Assembly (NCBI GenBank): GCA_945893045.1
Contig: CAMDEA010000077.1
Location: forward strand, 1-37,380
Length of the DNA stretch: 37,380 nt
DNA from: Planctomyces sp. SH-PL62
Lineage (GTDB): Bacteria; Planctomycetota; Planctomycetia; Planctomycetales; Planctomycetaceae
Reading direction: 5' to 3'
The position numbers and the translations under genes were made by a program. Positions 32,622 to 37,380 of the stretch are shown here, piece by piece; positions within the stretch are counted from its first letter, which is position 1; each line of letters opens with the position of its first letter. The notes under the pieces were generated by a model, which was given only the letters and a program-made list of their open reading frames with translations, ran no database searches and was not told the origin of the DNA.

Positions 32622-34964
32622 ATGCGTGTCGTTCGATTCACTTGGTTCGTGTTGTGGGTGATTTCCGCCTGCCACATCGCTTGTTCAGAAATTCGAGCCG
32701 ATACGACTCTCGTGGCCGACGGCCAACCGCGCGCAGCGGTGTTTGTTTCGGAACGTGTGTGGGATGACGCGACGAAGAATCCGGAACCGGCCGGTGTGTG
32801 GCGGACGCTCAAGCCGGAAGACAATCGGCGACGGTTGCGTGAATCGGTGCGCGACTTCGTCGGTGTTATCGAGCGAATGTCGGGAGCGAAGTTGCCCGTC
32901 GAGGTCGGTGCTCCGAAAAACGGCGATCCGCGAACAGCGATCCTGATCGGCGAGTTGGCAACGGCGAAGTTTGGACCGCCAGCAAAGAAGGCCGAGTATC
33001 AGCAAGGGCTGCGAATCGTCGTCAGCAACAACGCGGTCGGACTGATTGGCGAAAGTGATCTCGCGACGAGTTACGCGATTTACACGCTGCTCGATCAGTT
33101 GGGCTGCCGCTGGTTCTTGCCGAGTCCGATGGGCGAGGCGTTGTCGGCGTCGAAGATGATCACGCTGAAGGACCAGGATGTCTCGACCGCGCCGTACACG
33201 ATTTATCGCGGGCTGTGGTATTGCGACAACGACTTCGCGCGACGGAATCGGCTGGGGGGCATGGAACTTTCGTGCGGGCACTTCTTGGAATTCAACGTGC
33301 CCAAGGAACTGCGTGCGCAGCATCCCGAAATCAAAGCCATCATCGGAGGCAAGCCGCACGAGCACTGGATCAAGTGGACTCACCCGCTGGTCGCCGAAGC
33401 GCTCACCGCAAAGCTGCTCGATACGCTCGCGAAGAACCCGGAAACGAAGTCGGTGTCGCTCTCGCCCGATGACGGCGCGACGTGGGATGAGTCGGACGAT
33501 ACGAAGTTCGATGCGGGAGACTTCGATCCATCACTGCAAACGGTGGCGAAGGCGGATCGCTTGATGGTGCTCTGCAATCGGATCGCGGCGGCGGTCGCGC
33601 CGAAGTACCCGGAGGTGAAGTTCGGAGTGCTGGCTTACGTCGATTACACCCGACCGCCCGTGCGCGAGAAGCCGCATCCGGCCATCGTGCCGCAGATCGC
33701 GCCGATCACGTTCAGCCGAGCACATCCTCTAAACGATCCGGGCGAACCGAACAACAAGTCGATGCAGCATCTCGTCGAAGGCTGGGGCAAAGTCGTGCCG
33801 GCGACGAGCTACTACTTCTACGGCTTCTATCTAGCCGAGGTCTCGTCGCCGAACCCGATGCTGACGAAGTGGGGCCACGACATCCCATTCATTTACCAGC
33901 GCGGAGCCTGCCGCTACTGGCAGCCGGAAACGCTGACCAACTTCGACACCTCGCTGCACGCGCATTGGCTCGGCCTGCGCATGGCGTGGGATCCTTCGCA
34001 GAAGCCGGAAGCGATCGTCGAGGAAATCAACTCGCGGCTGTATGGCCACGCGGGCGCGGCGATGTCGGCCTACTGGCGGCACATCGACGACACCTGGGTC
34101 AAAGTCCCGGAGTACGCCGGTTGCGGTTTCGGACATCTGCGTCGTTGGAACCTTGAGAAGATGACGGAAGCTCGCCGCTTGATGAACGCCGGCCGTACCG
34201 CGTGTGCGACCGATGCCGAAACCGCGCGAGTCAAACTCGCCGATGATTCGTTCGCTGCATTCGAGATGCTCATGCAGCAGCGCCGCGATCTCGCCGAGGG
34301 CCGCTGGTCCACGCTGGCGGGACAGGTCACCGCGTACCGCACGCGTCTGATCGAACTCGGCAAGCAGTACGAACCGCAGTTCGCGTTCACGAAGATGGGC
34401 TGGACCGGCGAGGCTACGCTCAATGTTCGCTACTTCGATGCGTTCTATGGGCTGACGCACAACGATGCCGCTCGCGTGGCGACGCAGTTCAACGTCGTCG
34501 CCGCACCGCTGAAGTTGTGGCGATTCCAAACGGACAAAGACAAACAAGGCGAAACCGCCGGCTGGTTAAAGCCGGAGTTCGATGACTCCGCCTGGAAGAC
34601 GACCGACTGCGTTGTCGATACATGGTCGTCGCTGGGCCTGCACAACTACATGGGGAGCGCGTGGTATCGGATGAAGCTCAAAGTTCCGCCGCTCGCCGCC
34701 AGTAAGAAGACGTTTCTGTGGATCGGCTCGACCGACGGCCGCGTGAAAGTGTTCGTCAACGGCCAGCATGTTCCGCACATCAACGACAAGGGCGAGAAGG
34801 CGGACTCCGTCAGCGGCTACTGCCAGCCGTTCTCGTTCGACATTTCCTCGACAGTGAAACCCGATGCCGACAATTCGATCTCGCTGTTCTGCACGCGCGA
34901 GATTGTGAATGAACTCGGTACTGGCGGCCTGCTGGCTCCGGCGGCGGTGTATGCGGAGCGCTGA
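32622..34964 (+). CDS. Secreted DUF4838 domain protein with C-terminal beta-sandwich
   Basis: This 780-residue protein starts with a signal peptide (MRVVRFTWFVLWVISACHIA, cleavage near ADT). Residues about 30-180 resemble the N-terminal domain of glycoside hydrolase families (ILIGELATAKFG, then LGCRWFLPSPMGE). The DUF4838 region covers about 190-540. The last 150 residues (FDDSAWKTTDCVVDTWSSLG and GSAWYRMKLKVP) look like a galactose-binding-type sandwich of glycoside hydrolases. The protein is probably a periplasmic or secreted carbohydrate-active protein, but no catalytic residue is assigned. I start it at 32622, with GAGGA at 32612-32616; a TTG at 32610 is in frame but less likely. Confidence 0.83.
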   Translation: MRVVRFTWFVLWVISACHIACSEIRADTTLVADGQPRAAVFVSERVWDDATKNPEPAGVWRTLKPEDNRRRLRESVRDFVGVIERMSGAKLPVEVGAPKNGDPRTAILIGELATAKFGPPAKKAEYQQGLRIVVSNNAVGLIGESDLATSYAIYTLLDQLGCRWFLPSPMGEALSASKMITLKDQDVSTAPYTIYRGLWYCDNDFARRNRLGGMELSCGHFLEFNVPKELRAQHPEIKAIIGGKPHEHWIKWTHPLVAEALTAKLLDTLAKNPETKSVSLSPDDGATWDESDDTKFDAGDFDPSLQTVAKADRLMVLCNRIAAAVAPKYPEVKFGVLAYVDYTRPPVREKPHPAIVPQIAPITFSRAHPLNDPGEPNNKSMQHLVEGWGKVVPATSYYFYGFYLAEVSSPNPMLTKWGHDIPFIYQRGACRYWQPETLTNFDTSLHAHWLGLRMAWDPSQKPEAIVEEINSRLYGHAGAAMSAYWRHIDDTWVKVPEYAGCGFGHLRRWNLEKMTEARRLMNAGRTACATDAETARVKLADDSFAAFEMLMQQRRDLAEGRWSTLAGQVTAYRTRLIELGKQYEPQFAFTKMGWTGEATLNVRYFDAFYGLTHNDAARVATQFNVVAAPLKLWRFQTDKDKQGETAGWLKPEFDDSAWKTTDCVVDTWSSLGLHNYMGSAWYRMKLKVPPLAASKKTFLWIGSTDGRVKVFVNGQHVPHINDKGEKADSVSGYCQPFSFDISSTVKPDADNSISLFCTREIVNELGTGGLLAPAAVYAER

Positions 34965-34969
34965 GCGTC

Positions 34970-35034
34970 GTAGCCACGTTCGCCAGAACGTGGGCCGCTT
35001 CACAAAGCCCCCACGTTCTGGCGAACGTGGCTAC
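34970..35034. repeat. REP/BIME-like palindrome, copy 4 (best preserved)
   Basis: Both units are CCACGTTC-GCCA-GAACGTGG, with GTAG at the left end and CTAC at the right end. The two arms are identical in stem sequence. It lies five bases after the DUF4838 stop codon and ends just before the next gene. Confidence 0.93.
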
Positions 35035-35051
35035 GAATGCAGGGACGTGAT

Positions 35052-35765
35052 ATGGCTCGCGATCGTCAAAAGTTGTTGAACCGATTGAGCGATTGGACGG
35101 CTCAGTACGTCGAGCGGCAGCGTCGGCTGAGTTGGATCGGGTGCGCCGGATGCGCGATCGCGGCGTTGCCGGTTTTCTTTGTCACGTTTTGGGTGATCTA
35201 TGCCGTGCTGTGGGTCGGATTCCAAGGCTTGTTGACGACGCACTCGTCGCGGTTGCTCGGCAGTGGGTTGATCGTGCTGCTCCTGATCCCGTGCTATGTG
35301 ACGGCGAATTGGAATGAACTGCGAAATCTGAAGTTTGAATCCTCCGACCGCTTGCTGATGGCGCGAATGGTCGCGCGGGCGTCGGGGATGGGCGGCATGG
35401 CCTTTTTGGCGGGACCGCAAACGGCGCATGCGATGGTCAAGGTGCTGTCGGTCACGCTGCTGTTTGGCCCGTGGCTGGTGCATTTCGCCATCAAGATGGC
35501 TGGCCGCGCGAGCTTGTTGGACAAGCTGAATATCGCCGCCATCAGCCAAGCGCTGGCGTTGCTGATCGAGGAAGAGCACCGCCTGTCGCTCGACGAGTTG
35601 GCGAAGCAGACGCAGACCACGGAAGACGACTTGGCGATGGACCTGGCTCTGGTCGATGGAGTCATACCGCTGAAATCCGGTGAGCTGGGCTACACGCTGA
35701 ATGACGAGCTGCGCGAAGAACTGCTGAAACATCGCCCCGGTGGCGCGGCGCGAACGTCGGAATGA
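35052..35765 (+). CDS. Small membrane protein of unknown function with C-terminal winged-helix-like end
   Basis: I do not recognise this 237-residue protein. It has a basic N-terminus, two strong hydrophobic segments at about 28-55 and 65-85, and a third at about 125-145. The soluble C-terminus (about 155-237; LNIAAISQALALLIEEEHRL, then SLDELAKQTQTTEDDLAMDL) looks like a small winged-helix-type module. The ATG at 35052 is chosen because CAGGGA lies at 35040-35045; an in-frame ATG at 35037 is possible. It overlaps the next gene by four bases (ATGA), so the two are probably co-translated. Function is unknown. Confidence 0.7.
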   Translation: MARDRQKLLNRLSDWTAQYVERQRRLSWIGCAGCAIAALPVFFVTFWVIYAVLWVGFQGLLTTHSSRLLGSGLIVLLLIPCYVTANWNELRNLKFESSDRLLMARMVARASGMGGMAFLAGPQTAHAMVKVLSVTLLFGPWLVHFAIKMAGRASLLDKLNIAAISQALALLIEEEHRLSLDELAKQTQTTEDDLAMDLALVDGVIPLKSGELGYTLNDELREELLKHRPGGAARTSE

Positions 35766-37063
35766 GCATGTCTCAGGGAGCAACGGATCGTTCTATGCCA
35801 GAGGCCAACTCAGCTTCGGCGACGGCATTCGTAGAGCTTTCCGCTCGCGGGCCAGCGACACAGGCCGAGCGGATTGTGCCGCTCGACGCTCTGCGCGGCT
35901 TTGCCCTGCTGGGCATTCTGGTGATGAACATTCAATCGTTCGCCATGATCGGCTCGGCGTATTTCAATCCGACCGCATACGGCGACCTGACCGGAGCGAA
36001 CTATGGAGTCTGGTTTCTGAGCCATCTGCTGGCCGACCAGAAGATGATGTCCATCTTCTCGATGCTGTTCGGGGCCGGCATCGTCCTGATGAGCGGTCGC
36101 TCTGAAGCCGTCTCGCAACGATCGGCCGGTTTGCATTTTCGCCGCATGGGAGTGCTGTTCGCCTTTGGTCTGCTGCATGCCTACTTGCTGTGGTACGGCG
36201 ACATTCTGCATGCCTATGCCTTGTGCGGGCTGGTCGTGTACTTGTTCCGCAACTTTCGACCGTGGTCGCTGCTGGTGCTGGGATGTGTCTTGCTGCTGAT
36301 TGGCTCGGCGATTTCGATCGTCCTGGGTTGGGGCATGCAGTTGCTGCCACCGGAAGAACTCGCGGAATTTAGCCGCGACTTCTGGCAGCCCGCACCTGAG
36401 AAGATCCAGGAAGAGCTCCTCGCCTATCGCAGTGGGTGGCTGACGGAGATCGTGCATCGGGCACCGACGGCGTTTGGCATCCAGACGTTTGTCTTCGGCT
36501 CGTTCATCGCCTGGCGAACCGGCGGGTTGATGCTTGTCGGCATGGCGCTGTTCAAGCTGCGAGTCTTTGACGCCACGCTGTCTTCGCGAACTTACCTGGC
36601 GATGATCGCCGCCGCCGTGCTGGTCGGACTGCCCGCGATCCTGTTTGGCATCCACAGAAACTTTGCATTGGGATGGTCCGCGGGTTATTCGTGGTTCACA
36701 GGCTCGCAGTACAACTACTGGGGGAGCCTCTTGGTCAGCGGCGGCTGGATCGGCGTCGTGATGCTGGCCTGTCGCAACGAGCGGCTTGTGCCGTGGACTC
36801 GACGATTGGCGGCAGTCGGCCAGATGGCTTTGACCAACTACCTGCTGCACAGCCTGATCTGCACGACGATTTTTTACGGCCGAGGTTTCGGCCTGTACGG
36901 TCACGTCGAGCGAGTCGGACAGTTCGGGATTGTCCTGTTGATCTGGGCGTTTCAGCTTGGCATCTCGCCGCTCTGGCTGAAGCATTTTCGCTTCGGCCCG
37001 GCCGAGTGGCTGTGGCGAACCTTGGCCTATCTCAAGTGTCAACCGATGCGGCGCGAACGTTGA
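35762..37063 (+). CDS. DUF418 family multi-pass membrane protein
   Basis: This 433-residue integral membrane protein matches the DUF418 (YeiB-like) family. Supporting segments are RIVPLDALRGFALLGILVMN, the conserved start of the family, MLFGAGIVLMSGR, and the C-terminal MALTNYLLHSLICTTIFYGRGFGLYG. Multiple hydrophobic helices are visible. The members' biochemical role is not established, though the family is distantly related to acyltransferase-type membrane proteins. The ATG at 35762 overlaps the stop of the upstream membrane protein. Confidence 0.87.
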   Translation: MSMSQGATDRSMPEANSASATAFVELSARGPATQAERIVPLDALRGFALLGILVMNIQSFAMIGSAYFNPTAYGDLTGANYGVWFLSHLLADQKMMSIFSMLFGAGIVLMSGRSEAVSQRSAGLHFRRMGVLFAFGLLHAYLLWYGDILHAYALCGLVVYLFRNFRPWSLLVLGCVLLLIGSAISIVLGWGMQLLPPEELAEFSRDFWQPAPEKIQEELLAYRSGWLTEIVHRAPTAFGIQTFVFGSFIAWRTGGLMLVGMALFKLRVFDATLSSRTYLAMIAAAVLVGLPAILFGIHRNFALGWSAGYSWFTGSQYNYWGSLLVSGGWIGVVMLACRNERLVPWTRRLAAVGQMALTNYLLHSLICTTIFYGRGFGLYGHVERVGQFGIVLLIWAFQLGISPLWLKHFRFGPAEWLWRTLAYLKCQPMRRER

Positions 37064-37140
37064 CTCGGTGGGCGCGTTAGTCGTCTTCCCAAGCCGGTCG
37101 CAGAGTGACGAAGAACTTGTCCAAGAACTATTCCGTGTTT

Positions 37141-37223
37141 TGTAGCCCGACCCCTCGTGGGTCGGAGGATTGATTTCGTTCTACTTTGGCAGAATCCTCC
37201 GTGCCACAAGGGCACGGGCTACA
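37141..37223. repeat. GTAG-type palindrome, second family
   Basis: Arms 37141-37171 and 37193-37223 match as reverse complements at about 26 of 31 positions. Each starts (inward) with TGTAGCCCG. Each arm forms its own hairpin: GACCC-CTCGT-GGGTC in the left and GTGCC-CTTGT-GGCAC in the right (minus-strand reading). The stem bases differ in two pairs, and both pairs stay complementary. Confidence 0.88.
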
Positions 37224-37260
37224 GGGCAGCGAAGGGGTGTGCCCAGAGATATTGGCGGTG

Positions 37261-37380
37261 TTAAGTTTTTGTGGTGTCGCAAGTTGACCAATAGGGTTGC
37301 CATTGATTGCTGTCGCGGAGGTTGGTCAGGGCGGAGACGGATTCGGCGTTGCGGAGATTCCAACGAGCACCAGAGCGTTT
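37261..37380 (-). CDS. C-terminal end of a probable transposase (partial at window edge)
   Basis: A minus-strand reading frame enters from the window end and stops at TAA 37261-37263. The 39 visible residues include GARWNLRNAESVSALTNLRD, then SNQWQPYWS. This tail (G-x-R-W, an NAE helix, then LRxSxxWxxYW) resembles C-termini of transposases such as the ISKra4 group. Only the tail is present, so family and integrity cannot be judged. No terminal inverted repeat of an insertion sequence could be identified. Confidence 0.5.
   Translation of the reverse strand, partial: KRSGARWNLRNAESVSALTNLRDSNQWQPYWSTCDTTKT

Overview
The window looks like chromosomal DNA of a planctomycete (phylum Planctomycetota, probably class Planctomycetia). 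The evidence is three large secreted proteins with the planctomycete-type N-terminal motif (LEPRTLL, LENRILL, LESRGLL), two Hanks-type Ser/Thr kinases, an alpha-2-macroglobulin-like protein next to an ECF sigma factor, a DUF4838 protein, and high GC with many intergenic palindromes. No rRNA, tRNA or CRISPR array was seen.

Layout. 357-1550 is a Ser/Thr kinase. 1918-9524 holds three secreted proteins: FG-GAP, a matrixin-like metalloprotease with seven 52-58 residue repeats, and a PPC/Ig-like protein. A possible 39-residue membrane peptide is coupled to the third. 9731-12997 is a kinase-TM-TPR protein, 13305-14888 an HD-GYP protein, and 15083-17842 GyrA. From 17901 to 28635 everything is on the minus strand; read in transcription order it is aspS, an ECF sigma factor, a 1742-residue alpha-2-macroglobulin-like membrane protein, a Rieske protein, a small molybdopterin-type protein and a COG2509 flavoprotein. 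From 29153 the plus strand resumes: an Hsp70 with a zinc-ribbon tail, an o-succinylbenzoate synthase-like enzyme, a secreted DUF4838 protein, a small membrane protein overlapping a DUF418 protein, and finally the C-terminus of a probable transposase running off the window.

The most striking content is repetitive. At least a dozen palindromic repeat families occur in 37 kb. One family has four copies and matches the bacterial REP/BIME format: a GTAG tetranucleotide followed by an 8-bp hairpin, then an inverted partner. Its stems differ between arms but stay paired. Palindromes supply, wholly or partly, the stop codons of six genes. Two other palindrome families and an AT-rich tandem repeat are inserted inside two unrelated coding sequences (the TPR kinase and the alpha-2-macroglobulin) without breaking the frame, three insertions per gene. 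This resembles Rickettsia palindromic elements in concept.

Functionally the genes are mixed housekeeping (gyrA, aspS, menC-like), signalling (two kinases, HD-GYP, ECF sigma) and cell-surface genes. The best-supported working pair is the sigma factor and the alpha-2-macroglobulin protein, whose cytoplasmic N-terminus resembles an anti-sigma domain. All functional statements are from reading motifs; no database search was possible.
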